Below the pieces are notes generated by a model. It saw nothing but the letters and a program-made list of their open reading frames with translations. It did not search any database and was not told the DNA's origin. From Diplodia intermedia (Eukaryota; Ascomycota; Dothideomycetes; Botryosphaeriales; Botryosphaeriaceae), in assembly GCA_021495925.1 (NCBI GenBank), contig JAKEKT010000138.1, forward strand, positions 1 through 64,000: a stretch of 64,000 bases of DNA, in the 5' to 3' direction. Position numbers and translations under genes: made by a program. Positions within the stretch are counted from its first letter, which is position 1. Each line of letters begins with the position of its first letter. Positions 10,184 to 20,469 of the stretch are shown piece by piece.

Positions 10184-12012
10184 CTAAAACCCATACTCCT
10201 CAATCATCTTCTCCGCCGCCGTCTCGCCCACCAGGTAGGCCACGCTCACGACGTGGCAGTTGAGCACGAACGGCGGCACCGAGTTGTCCACCACCCGCAG
10301 CCCCTGCAGCCCCTTGACCCTGAACGCCGTGTCCACGCACGTCTCGTCGTCCTCGACCGGCCCCATCTTCACCGTGCCTGTCATGTGCCACGTCGTGCCG
10401 CAGCAGCTCTGGATGTACTTCCACACCTCCTCGTCGCTCTTGTCCTTGGGCAGCGCCGTGTCGGCCACGACGTGGCGCGCCAGCGGCTCCGCCTCCATGA
10501 CGCGCCAGCTGCGCCGCACCGCCTCGATCATGTTGCGCCGGTCGAACGGGTGCGAGAACAGCTTGGGGTCGCAGCGCGGCGGCGCCCGCGGGTCCGCGCT
10601 GGCCAGCGTCACCGTGCCCTTGGACTGCGGCACCATCTGCATCGCCAGGATGCTGAGGAACTCGCCGTTGGGGTCCGCCGCCGGGTGGATGGCCGGGCAC
10701 AGCGCGATGTGCTCGAACGTCGGCACCGTCGGCTTGCGCAGGTGCTCCTGCACCGCCCCCGGCAGCGCCGCGAACTCGGGCGACGCGTGCACCTCGGCCA
10801 CCTGCTGCCATCCCATCAGCAGCGTGTTGTAGTACATGGACAGCGGGCCCGACTGGTCCGTCGCGAACTGCTTGCCCGCCGCCGCGAGCGCCGCCTCGTC
10901 GTTGAAGAGCTGCGGCCGCCCGCTGAGCCCGGCTTCGAACTGCTTGACCAGCGCGACGAAGGCGTGGTCTTGCAGGTTCTGGCCCACCCCGGGGAGCTCG
11001 TGGAGTTGCGGGATCGAGTGCTTGGAGAGCTCGGCCGCGGGCCCGACGCCGGAGAGGAGGAGGATCTTGGGCGTGTCGAGGGCGCCGGCGGAGAGGACGA
11101 CTTCCTTCGAGGCGAGGACTGCGATGAGGTGTTAGCGGCGGCTATGTCCATGTGGACGAGTCCAACAGGTGAGTGATGCGGAACTGACAAGTCTCCCCAG
11201 CAGCGACCACGCCCACGGCCCTCTTCCCCTCAAACACGACCTTCTCGACGGGCTTGTTCGTCAAGATGGTCAAGTTGCTCGGCGCATCCGCCAGCATCGC
11301 CGTCTTGGCCGTGCTCCTGATGCTGTTCCGCGACGTCGACGGCACGACACCAATGCCGAGCGGGTTGCCCGAGTTGATGTCGAGGTTGGGCTTCAAGCCA
11401 ATGGCCTGCTCGGCCGCCTCGTAGTTCTCCTCGACGCTCCACTCCCACGCGCCCTTGGAGATCTCGAGCTGCAACGGGCCCTTGTCGCCGTGCGCCTCCT
11501 TGCGCGGCGCGACGAACTTCTTGTACTTCGCCGGTACGTCCGTGTAGTTGTAGTCCTCGAGCGCCTGGTACCGGCGCGCCACGTTGGCCCAGTTGTACGC
11601 CTCGTCGCCCACCTGCCGCGCCCACTCTTCGTAATCGTCGCGCGGGCCGACGGTGTAGCAGGCGAAGTTGATGCCGGACGAGCCGCCCAGCCCTTTGCCG
11701 CGCGAGTAGTCGACCTCGCGCCCGTCGAGGTGCTCCTGCGGCACTGTCTTGTAGCCCCAGTTCATGCCGTCCGTCATCAGCGTGGTGAAGCGGTGCGCCA
11801 GGTACAGCGTCGACGGCTCCGTGTTGTCGCCGCCCGCTTCGAGCAGAAGCACCTTCGGCTTCGCGGCCGTCTTGGCCAGCCGCGATGCCAGCGTCGCGCC
11901 GGCAGGCCCGCCTGTGGAGGGGCCATTTCAGTATGCAACGGAGGCGAGGTTGGAGTGCGGGATGCTTACTGCCGACGATGATGAAGTCGTACTTCTCGGC
12001 TATGGAGCCCAT
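10184..12012 (-). CDS. GMC-family FAD-dependent oxidoreductase
   Basis: Three exons (12012-11970, 11911-11189, 11118-10184) separated by 58- and 70-nt introns give 566 residues. The first intron splits the dinucleotide-binding motif; after splicing residues 14-19 read G-S-G-P-A-G. The second GMC signature region follows (DYSRGKGLGGSSGINF). Near the C-terminus H500 (TTWHMTGTVKMG) and H544 (NCHVVSVAYLVGE) fit the catalytic His pair of glucose-methanol-choline oxidoreductases, which oxidise alcohols with FAD. There is no signal peptide (MGSIAEKYDFIIVG), so unlike aryl-alcohol oxidases it probably acts inside the cell, as choline dehydrogenase-like members do. Substrate cannot be read from sequence. 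Confidence 0.9.
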
Positions 12013-13750
12013 GGTCGGGAAGGGATTCAGTGGGATTATGGAGGATAATTAAGGAACGGAACTCGACTAGGAGCTTGAACGGAGAATACAGGTGCAGGAG
12101 AGCATGAGTCGGGGTGCAGGATTGCCCGAATAAATAGGTTCCCGAGCTTAAGTCAGTTCCAGGGAGAGGGCAGAGCTCCGTCGTGAGCGCTAGCTAGCTC
12201 CCCGCCATGTGGTAGAGGTGCCCCTCCCATGTGCCATAGCGGTGGGTACGGCCAAGCATTAGGAGCAGCAGAAAGACAAGCCCTACCCTTTCCCTGTCGT
12301 CCCAATCAGGAAATGGCAGGCCAATTGACGCGTTGTCTGCGGTGGACTGGCGTTCCCGCAGGATGGCCCATGACCGCGCCGTCGTCACATAGCGCGGGTG
12401 ACCTTGCAGCTGCACTGAGTCGTACTGCATAAGGGTCCATACAAGCATGTGGGCGTGCTTCCTGGCCCTGTTACTTGAGGGGTAACTCATGCGACGCTCT
12501 CCGTCATCTTTTTCCCGCAATTAGAATGCTAGTGTCAAGGTGAGCGTGGCATCGTTCACCCTGCGCATTCGCGGTCTCACCGTTGGCGCTGAGATAAGAG
12601 AGCCCGGTAATGGACTCGCTTGGCATCGCAACATGGCCCGCACACCAGATCAAGCACAAAGATGTGACGAGAAGCGACGGGCTCTGCAGCGCGGTGTCGT
12701 TACGCTTACGGCGTGGGGAATAAGCTCCGCTGCAAGCTTCATCACTAAGCCACCCGTCTCCAGATGCGTTCGGGGTGGTTGCCGGGGAGGCTAGACGGCA
12801 TCTAGGGGGGCTGCCGGAAGTAACACCGCTTGGCATCAGGATCCACAGCTTCCTGCTTGTTTGGGAAATGCCGCGGTCCATCGCGCGAGTTGTTCGATGT
12901 GGAGTGTGAGGGTCGGTTAAGTGGCACGCTGCCTCGAAGGATGATGCACGAGCCGGGAACGCGTCTGCTGCGATTACCCGCGGCTGGAGCAAGGGAGGGC
13001 CGACGGCAGCAAAACAGTCGACATAGTTCCGGATGAAGGGAAGGCGCGGCAGAAAAGCTGGCGTGGAAGGGATTCTTTGGGTGACAGGGCGACGTGGATA
13101 AGCATCAGGCCCCGAACGGCGTTGGGGCGTCGCGCAAGCGGGAGCGGGAAGGCTGCCTACAGCCGGTGGAGCCAGCTCTGAGCTGGGACATTGTAGTGGC
13201 TGGCCTTGCGAGGATCAGCAACCGCCCGACTCAGACCGTTACCTTCTCGCTAACAGGACACCTCGCAACAACCTGTCTTACTTGAGCGTTTGTCAGGAAG
13301 CGCCTTGTGATGCGCATCGAATTGATCGTGGATGCGACGGTATCTTCGCCACAGCCCTCTTGATGAGGTGTAGACGCATTCGTGTCCAAAAAAGGATGGC
13401 GCGGGGTGTGGGCAAAAGAACCGGTGGAGGGGCCTGTGCGCTTCCCGGTGGCGCATCCCGGCGATCAGTATTTCCATTGCGAGTAGAGCCACTGAATCAG
13501 CCATCATTCACATGTGGCCTCATAAATCCCCTATATCTTTCACGCCTGAACCTCTGAAGGATTCCGACTTGTTCCGACAAGACTTGGTCAAGAATGGTCT
13601 TGAATCGAATATCGTTCGATTATCGTTCAACTTATCGTACTAATAATACAGTGGCCTCTTGGCCTGTCATATCGTTCATTCATGCCGTTGTCCGGATTGT
13701 GCAGGCACTCAGTGCCTGACCGCAGGGAAAGTATCCCGATTAATCTCCAT
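12013..13750. other. Gene-poor stretch, 1.7 kb
   Basis: It starts with the GMC promoter (AATAAATA at 12129-12136 is a weak TATA candidate, ~117 bp upstream). Several 60-160 codon frames exist on both strands but none shows a recognisable motif. I see no RNA gene or transposon remnant. Confidence 0.45.
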
Positions 13751-14245
13751 TTATGCCTTGGGCTCACGGCCGGGAGCCTGGCGGACGTTCTCCATGATGT
13801 CGGCGTTGCCAGGGTTCTCCTCCCTGTACTGCCTCCTCTTGTCCTCGGGACCACCAGGGCCCTCGAAGTCGTAGTCCTTGGTCGGGCTGACGACATGTTA
13901 GCATGGGTATTCGCATTGTCGACCATGGAGCAAAACTTACCGGCCGGTGCCCTTCTGGAAGGAACCACCATCCTCGACGGGGATCTCGCGGCCAGTCGCG
14001 GCCGAGCCATATCTCACTTCGGCGCCGGGGAACTGCTCCGCACGCGCGACATCGACACCGGATTCCTCAGCTGTGGGTAAAATGTCAGCTTGCTGTTCCG
14101 TTCTCATCTCGACCGGAACGCGTTCCGCGGGAAACATACTGCTAGTGGAAGCACTCTGGCCAGTCTTCAGGGCGTGGCTGTTGAGGTTCGCCTCAGCCTG
14201 CTCGGCGAGCTTGTTGATGTCCTGGCCCTTGTATTCCGCAGACAT
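13751..14245 (-). CDS. Small hydrophilic protein, 146 aa, unknown function
   Basis: Two exons (14245-13941, 13886-13751) with a 54-nt GTAAGT...CAG intron give 146 residues. The chosen start (MSAEYKGQDINKLAEQAEAN) follows an upstream stretch that reads as leader; an in-frame ATG at 14365 would add 40 less plausible residues. The protein is acidic and hydrophilic with no signal peptide or membrane segment. The C-terminal exon is rich in charge and Gly/Pro (DYDFEGPGGPEDKRRQYREE), suggesting a disordered soluble protein. I recognise no family. Clean splicing, a compact frame and a hydrophilic profile support a real gene; a stress-type role would be a guess. Confidence 0.72.
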
Positions 14246-14837
14246 GATGGTAGGTTTGAAGTTGAGATTGTTGGTGGGTTTTGGAGAGAATTCGAACAAG
14301 AGAAGATGAGTGTTCGCGCAATGGGTATCTTGGAGGTTTGGTGAGTGAAGTGAGGAGAAACTCAACGGCTATGAGCTGGAATAGAAGTACTTATTCCTCC
14401 CATCCATATTCTCCTACGCCCATATGATGTAATGTCGATGATGATGTCACGGCATGAACCCGCCCGAGGAAGCCCCACCGCAACCCAAAATCCAGAGGCC
14501 CAGGCTGTGCCCCAATGATCGAACCGACGATTTCGATAGCCATCGCTGATTCGCGTGTTGCAACGACGTCAGAACACTTTGTGCGGCGGGGTGATGGTGG
14601 AGTCCCAAAAGGTCAGATGTGGGGAACTGGCTGAACGCTCGCATCGTGGAATGTCATTTACTCTCGTTTTTCGGACCGCACAAACCGGTCTTGCGACCAA
14701 CACACGCCAACACGGACCGGCTCTGATTGCAAAGCAGCTCGCTAAAGGAAGAAGGGAGAACAAAGACAACTGGTTAAGTGAAGATCCGATCGAGTCCCCT
14801 TTCGCTGTCTCCAAAACTGATTCCCGTGCGACCGCAT
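14246..14837. other. Intergenic region, 0.6 kb
   Basis: Upstream flank of the small hydrophilic gene and 3' flank of the MAP kinase gene. Nothing else is supported. Confidence 0.45.
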
Positions 14838-16366
14838 CTATGCTCTCCTGTCCATGCCGGCCTGCAGCTCCTCCTCCAACCCCATGTCGTGTATCGAAGC
14901 CTGCGCCTCGTGCGGCCTAGGGTTCTCATAGGCCCTGGGGTCGTAGTGCTCCGGAATCGGCACCTGAGGCTGCTGGTTTTGGGCGTGTACACCAGCCTGC
15001 GGCTGCACACGAACCATCTGCCTGAACCTTTGCACCTCCGCCAGGATCATCTTCTTCATATCACCAATGTCCTCGACAATCTCGAAGTGGAAATCGAAAG
15101 TGGTGGGGCACGACGGTTCGTCCGACGCATCGTGCCAGATGTGGAGGTAGCGGTGCTCAAGCGCCTCCTCAACCGAGATACGTTGCGACGGGTCAAAGGC
15201 CAACATACGGTCGAGAAGGTCAAGGGCATCGGGGTTGGCGTTGCGGAAAAGCTGAGCAAACTGGACCTTTGGCATGTAGGGGAGGTTGCGGACGTAGTCC
15301 TGGGCTCGGGGAGAGCCGATCCTGGACAGCGTCTCCTCGTTGGGTGTACCGAGATAGTGCAGGATTTGGTTGAGCTGGTCGACGTAGTCCCTGCCCTTGA
15401 AGAAGGGCTTGCCGCCAAGCAGCTCCGCCAAGATACAGCCTACCGACCAGACGTCGACTTGAAACCATCAGAATTTACGTGTGGCATGATCGGGAGTTTA
15501 TTTAACTTACTGGCTTTCGTGTAGCTCTGGAAGCTCAACATGATCTCAGGCGCACGGTACCAGCGGGTGGCCACGTACTCCGTCATGTACCCTGCGTTCT
15601 CCTCCGGGTCCATTGAGAAGCCACGCGCAAGACCGAAGTCACAAATCTTCAGCTCGCAGTCGGCGTTGACCAGCAGATTGCCAGGCTTCAGATCACGGTG
15701 GAGGACATTGGCCGAGTGAATGTACTTCAGTCCGCACAGAATCTGGTAGATGAAGGACTGGAAGTGGGCATCGGTAAGAGGCTGACCGGACCGGATGATG
15801 GCCGCCAAGTCGCACTCCATCAGCTCTGTTTATCCATCAGCTCGGATCTCCGCAGCCCAGTGGCAGGCCTCGTACCTTCGTAGAGATAACACTCGTTGAA
15901 GTTCTCGGGCCTGGGAATGTCCATGTCATAGAGGCAAGTAATCTAGCTCGCCAACCCATCAGTATTGCTCGAGAAGCCTTGGCCGATGGCTCTGGTTTCA
16001 ACGTACGTTCCTATGACCTGGAGGTTGTCAGCCTGGGGTCCTGTTCAGCTGGAGCAACGCGCGCTGACATACCTCTGAAGTGCTGCAGCAGCTTGATCTC
16101 TCGGAGCGCACGCTTGGCCAGGATCTTCTTACTGAAGACATTGGTGACCTTCTTGATGGCGACGCCCTCCTGGGTCTGGTTGTTTTGCGCCGCGCTGCGA
16201 GCGGTTAGCAATGTTTACAGTGCTGGCGGGCCGCGGCGGGGCGGGGCGCGTACCAGACAATACCGTAGGCGCCCTGGCCCAGCTCCTTGGTCACGGTGTA
16301 TCTCTCGTCGACAATGAACTCCTGGTTGAAGACCTTGAAGATCTTGCGGCCCTGAAGGTCGGTCAT
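14838..16366 (-). CDS. SLT2: Cell wall integrity MAP kinase (SLT2/MpkA/Mps1 type)
   Basis: Six exons (16366-16254, 16194-16073, 16017-16007, 15942-15876, 15825-15511, 15457-14838) give 415 residues. The kinase shows GQGAYGIV, VAIKK, HRDLKPGN (catalytic D149), DFG 167-169 and the activation-loop T186-E-Y188, the TEY of the Slt2 class, then VATRWYRAPE. Segments such as IKKVTNVFSKKILAKRAL, RGHRNITCLYDMDIPRPE and YATR-proximal residues are diagnostic for the fungal cell-wall-integrity kinase rather than Fus3/Kss1 or Hog1 classes. It is phosphorylated by a MAPKK and drives wall-repair transcription. Length matches Pezizomycotina orthologues. Exon 3 is only 11 nt and encodes the His-Arg-Asn segment. 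The neighbour is a membrane-anchored wall-type protein. Confidence 0.97.
16007..16017 (-). other. 11-nt micro-exon of the SLT2-type kinase
   Basis: GTCATAGGAAC is flanked by CTCCAG acceptor and GTACGT donor sequences. Including it restores G-H-R-N-I-T-C-L-Y, a strongly conserved kinase stretch; skipping it would shift the frame. Confidence 0.85.
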
Positions 16367-17227
16367 GGTTGTGGTGTGGCGGATGGCGGGGTAATGTGTG
16401 CAGCAGCAACAGTTGACGCCTCGAGGCTGGAGCGAGGGTGGGAAGCAGAAGACCCGCGATGGAGAATGGAGTCGATCAATTTACGCTGGCGCGTGCGTGT
16501 TCGACGGCGGGCGGGTGGAGGGGCGGTCGCTTGCGGTTGCGCGGCCGAGGCGTGGAGATGGGTGGTCGCGAGAGATAGGCGGGCAGCGAGCGAGGGCGCG
16601 GGAACCCGGTCAACAGGCACGGCCGGAGGGCGGGGCTTGGAGAAAAGGCAAGAGGCGGGCGGAAGCACAAAGGGGTATTCGGGAATGCGCAGCGAGGCTC
16701 CAAAGGCAATGTCTTTGTCGACGGCGAGCGGAGAGCAGGCTGAGGCAGAGGGGTCTGCCGGGAGTCCTGCGCGGCTACCTGCCTACCGAACGCACGCCCA
16801 TGCCCACTTCAGCCCTAACGCCGCGGCCTCGCCAAACCCGCGCGCACCGCATCAGCAGCTGAGCCAAACCATCCTGCCCGCCTGCTCGGGCACAGCGATC
16901 CGCCTGCTGCATGTGGTCAAGACCCTCGCCTGTATTAAAAAGGCCAGCGTGGCCGTCAGCCGTCAGCAGGCAGAAGCCGGGCGCGACGAGGCTGAGGCAG
17001 CTCCGCCCCCACTTTCGCCCACCAGAACGAAAGCGTCAATACATCCGCCCCATTATCCATTATTTGTCCTACTGCTCCGTTGCCTCCACCCAGCCCGTGC
17101 CGGTTGTTCTCTTGGTATTGGTCTTGCCCTGAAGCCTGAAACCTGAATGCGCCCTGCCACAGTTCCCACCGTGTTTTAAAACGCCCGCTAAATAGACGAA
17201 AAACAAACCGCTGCAAAAGCATGCCTA
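16367..17227. other. MAP kinase upstream region
   Basis: GC-rich promoter and leader of the SLT2-type gene and 3' flank of the pseudo-protease. Long open frames on the plus strand (to ~300 codons) reflect high GC and carry no recognisable domain. A typical fungal MAPK long leader may lie here. Confidence 0.45.
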
Positions 17228-19265
17228 TTATTCCTCAAACGAAAACCGCCGCCTCGACGGGCTTGGCTCGCCGCTCGACGACCCAGCCAGTGGCGAGAGC
17301 GGGGAGAAAGTTCTACCGCGCTCGCCCTCCGCGATTAGAGGCGACACCGCAAGGTCTGCAGTGTGAATGACCCGCTTTACCTCCTCGGGCCTGACCGGCG
17401 AGGGCCGTAGCCGATCAGGCGCCGTGGGAGTTGTCGGCGATGGCTCAGGGTCCGTCCCGTTATACTTTTGTTCCCTGAACATGGCCGCCTGCTTTTCCGA
17501 CAGCTCCCGCGAGTCTGCTTCCGAGGCCTTGGGATAGTCGCCGGGCATCTCGAAAATCCGCAGCTCGTTCGCCTCGACCTCCGAAGGGTACATCAGCGAC
17601 GGTAGATTGTCCTTCTGATCTTTCTCCGCTCGTTGGGCCCTGGCGCCGGGGGTGGCGTCAAGCTCGGCTTTTGGTATCACCAGTGTGGATTCTTCGCCTT
17701 GGCCCCCCGCTGCCACTGCTGCCTGAGCATCGCTCGAGCCATCGCCGGTGCTCGCTGGACCTGATTCGCCCGATCCGAGCCTAGCCTCCAACGCTCGGTA
17801 GCGTCTTCTCCAGTAGAACAGTCCGATCAGAGACAGCACTGCAAGGATAACAACAACGCCACCCACTGCAACACCTGCGATCGCCCCCGTTCCAAGAGTG
17901 TGATCGCCGTCTGAGTCTTGCGAGCCAGACGTGATAGTGCCGTTGTCCGGTACGTATATTGTCGTAATGTTTTGGTCAATGCCGATTCCGAAGACGCATT
18001 GAGAGACTGAAAAATTCGAGCGCTCGTGGTCCACGATGATATACGCCTCCTGGAGAAAGGTGCGACCAAAGACGTATTGGCTGTCGTTGTGGCCACGCCG
18101 AATAGGGAAGTACGAAGTGCTTTCTTGCAGCCCGCGATACGGCGGTTGGGCGGTGAGGTCGAAAGCAGAATACGGAAGGACAATGTCAATCGTATCACCA
18201 CCGCTCGTTGTATGCCCAAGTGTGAACGTCACATTGGCATTCTGGGCCACCAAGGTATCGTGCAAAGTGTCGTTCACAAGGTAGAGGTCCGTCTCGTTGT
18301 CATACGTCAATCCAAAGGCATCCTCAAAACGTTCACAAGCATCAACAGGCAACCAAATCTGCGGAACCGTCGAGTCGATGTACATGGTGACGGCAGTTGG
18401 CAAGAGATCGACATTGGGCTTCGTCGCAGAGGTCATGCTGATCGCCTGCAGGCCCACCACAGTGTCTCGTTCGTTGTCCGGCGCGAAAGAAAAGCTCAGG
18501 TTGTTCGGAGTGAACTTGGACGCGTCGTAACCTCCAAGGGTAAGGCTTCCCAGGACCTTATTCAACCCTGCAACGAGATCAGTAAAGAGTAAACGCCGAC
18601 CGGGGCGGGTGTGCATCCGTACTGTATTGGTTTCCCGCAGTGTACCCGTAGGACAGTGAGGGGATAAGGTCCTGTTCCTTGAGCAGCGTCATGTAGCTTG
18701 GCGACGGGTCATTGAAGGAGCTGAAATTCGTTGGCTTGGGATGTAGTCCGAATACACCCAGAAAAAAGTCCAGATCCATCATGGCACCAACGGTGGCATT
18801 CTCCAGCGTGGGCCCGTTCTCCCCCTCTCCCATCAGCCCCACTGTCTCGTAGCCGTACATGGCAGCGGCATCGTAGCCCAGCTGCCGTTCTACCCAAGTT
18901 GAGTAGTTCCCTATGCTTTCCCAGGTCGACGATTCCGAGACATTGAACAACCACCCGCGCTCGGAGGCGCAACTGGTGTCGTCCGTGTATGCGCACCCTC
19001 CCGGTTTGACGACCCATACTTGCTGGCTGGATGTGGCCGGGAAAACGCGCACAAACTGCTGAGGACTGCCGACTCGTAAAGTGAAAGACGACCACTGGCC
19101 ATCAATGCCGTCCCAGTTTTGGTCTGGAGTGAAGACGAGAGGTGCCGGGATTGTTGCAGCTGCACGGGGCTCGACCTCGGAAGATTCACACACGGGAGGG
19201 AGGAAGGCGAAAAGCGCGAGGGGCGAAAGGGTCAGCGCCCGCTTCGAGGCGCTGAGAAGGGTCAT
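17228..19265 (-). CDS. Membrane-anchored pepsin-fold protein with degenerate catalytic sites
   Basis: Two exons (19265-18623, 18567-17228; 55-nt intron) give 660 residues. A signal peptide (MTLLSASKRALTLSPLALFAF) precedes a pepsin-like (A1) fold: VGSPQQFVRVF, GSLTLGGYD and FGRTFLQEAYIIVD are its landmarks. The first catalytic Asp-Thr-Gly-Ser is replaced by A77-T-S-S; the second Asp remains (D279) but in D-S-T-V instead of D-S/T-G-T. Enzymatic activity is therefore unlikely. Many Asn-x-Ser/Thr sites fit an extracellular position. A transmembrane helix near 443-466 (IAGVAVGGVVVILAVLSLIG) ends in WRRR, followed by ~190 cytoplasmic residues rich in Ser, Pro and Glu. The layout fits a surface sensor or scaffold; this is inference. 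Confidence 0.85.
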
Positions 19266-20469
19266 GTCGGCGCAGGGTCGAGGCTTCGATGGAGGCTGCT
19301 CAAGGAAAGTCGGCAATTTGCGGTCATGGTATCCTGTGCGCTCTCGTCGTGATGCTAGAGGGAGCAACGCGCGCGCATCGTGGCACAAGCCAGGAACGAA
19401 AAGCGGGTCGCAAGGTGAAGAGGGAGACGGGCTGGTGAGCGGGAGAGCGCGGCAAATCGAAGGCGTGGTGTGGCTTGGTCCGGGTCTTGGTCCTGGTCCG
19501 TAGGTGGCAGACGGCAGGCAGGCTGTGTCCAATGGGTCGTGCAGCTGTCCCGGGCAGTGTCATGCACGTCGTGCAACGGAGGCTGACAGACTTTTGACTT
19601 CAGGGAGATGCAGCTCCCGGCGGGGGCCCCGAGTTCTTGACGCGGCTCAACAGGGCTGCGCCTTCACGAGGCCTCCTCACTTGGCCGGCGCCATGCACAG
19701 CGCCGGCCGGTGCGGTGCTATATGAGGCCCAATCGCGCCGGCGCGCGTGCGCCAGCCCAGAGCTTAGCGTTCCTTCGGAGCCGGGATGCAACATTCTCCC
19801 CGCTGGCGTTCGCCGACTCGTGCAACTGATAGCTCGGTGTGCCCGGCATGCGCATGCGCTGGCTGTCGCTGGGCCCGGCGACCCGGCCGTTTCCAGAAAG
19901 TGGCCAGGCCGCAGAGGGCGACAGGCGGCCAGACCACGTTCAGATTGCGAGACCGACGCCGGGATAGCGCTGGTCGGGCTGCCGGGGTGCCGGGGTGCCG
20001 GGGTGGCGCTGGGGTGCGTCGGTGGGCCGGACAGGCTTGCACTCGAGAGCTTCCCGGCTGCGCCACTCCCTCCACACTTTCGCAGATGGCGGATTGCGAG
20101 TGCAGATACGAGCGCAACGTCCCTTGGGAGCCGTCGTCGCCCAGCGTGCCGGCGGCGGGCTGGCGGGGGGAGACAGCAGAGGCTGACCCGGCACGCCGTT
20201 CTAGGCTGCGAGGATGCGCGCCGATGGACAGGGGACTCCCGCGCTGACTGCAACCGTGCTGCTCTCACTGGCTGCGCAGCACAGCATGAAGATCCCGCCC
20301 GCGGCTTCGCTTCACGGTTTCAGGGCATTAGCCGCAACTGCCTCTCTCGCGCTGCAGGGCGGGCTGCTCAGCTGAACCCGTGCGGCCTACTTACACAATC
20401 TGACCTGCCGCCGTGCGCTGCTGCACATGTCTCTGCTCTCCTCCGTCCCTCGTTGATCGCCGGTGCGAC
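19266..20469. other. Divergent promoter region, 1.2 kb
   Basis: GC-rich DNA between the pseudo-protease (-) and the GPI-type surface protein (+). The frame of the surface protein stays open upstream to 19637, but that extension has no signal peptide and contains the intron, so I treat it as non-coding. No other gene is supported. Confidence 0.5.

Noticed and set aside
10025..11176. 383-codon plus-strand frame
   Set aside because: Antisense to the GMC oxidoreductase; His/Arg-rich composition typical of antisense of a GC-rich gene.
19637..20469. N-terminal 278-codon extension of the surface protein frame
   Set aside because: No signal peptide, random Arg/Ala/Cys composition, and the ATG at 20470 with a short intron gives a proper signal peptide in frame.
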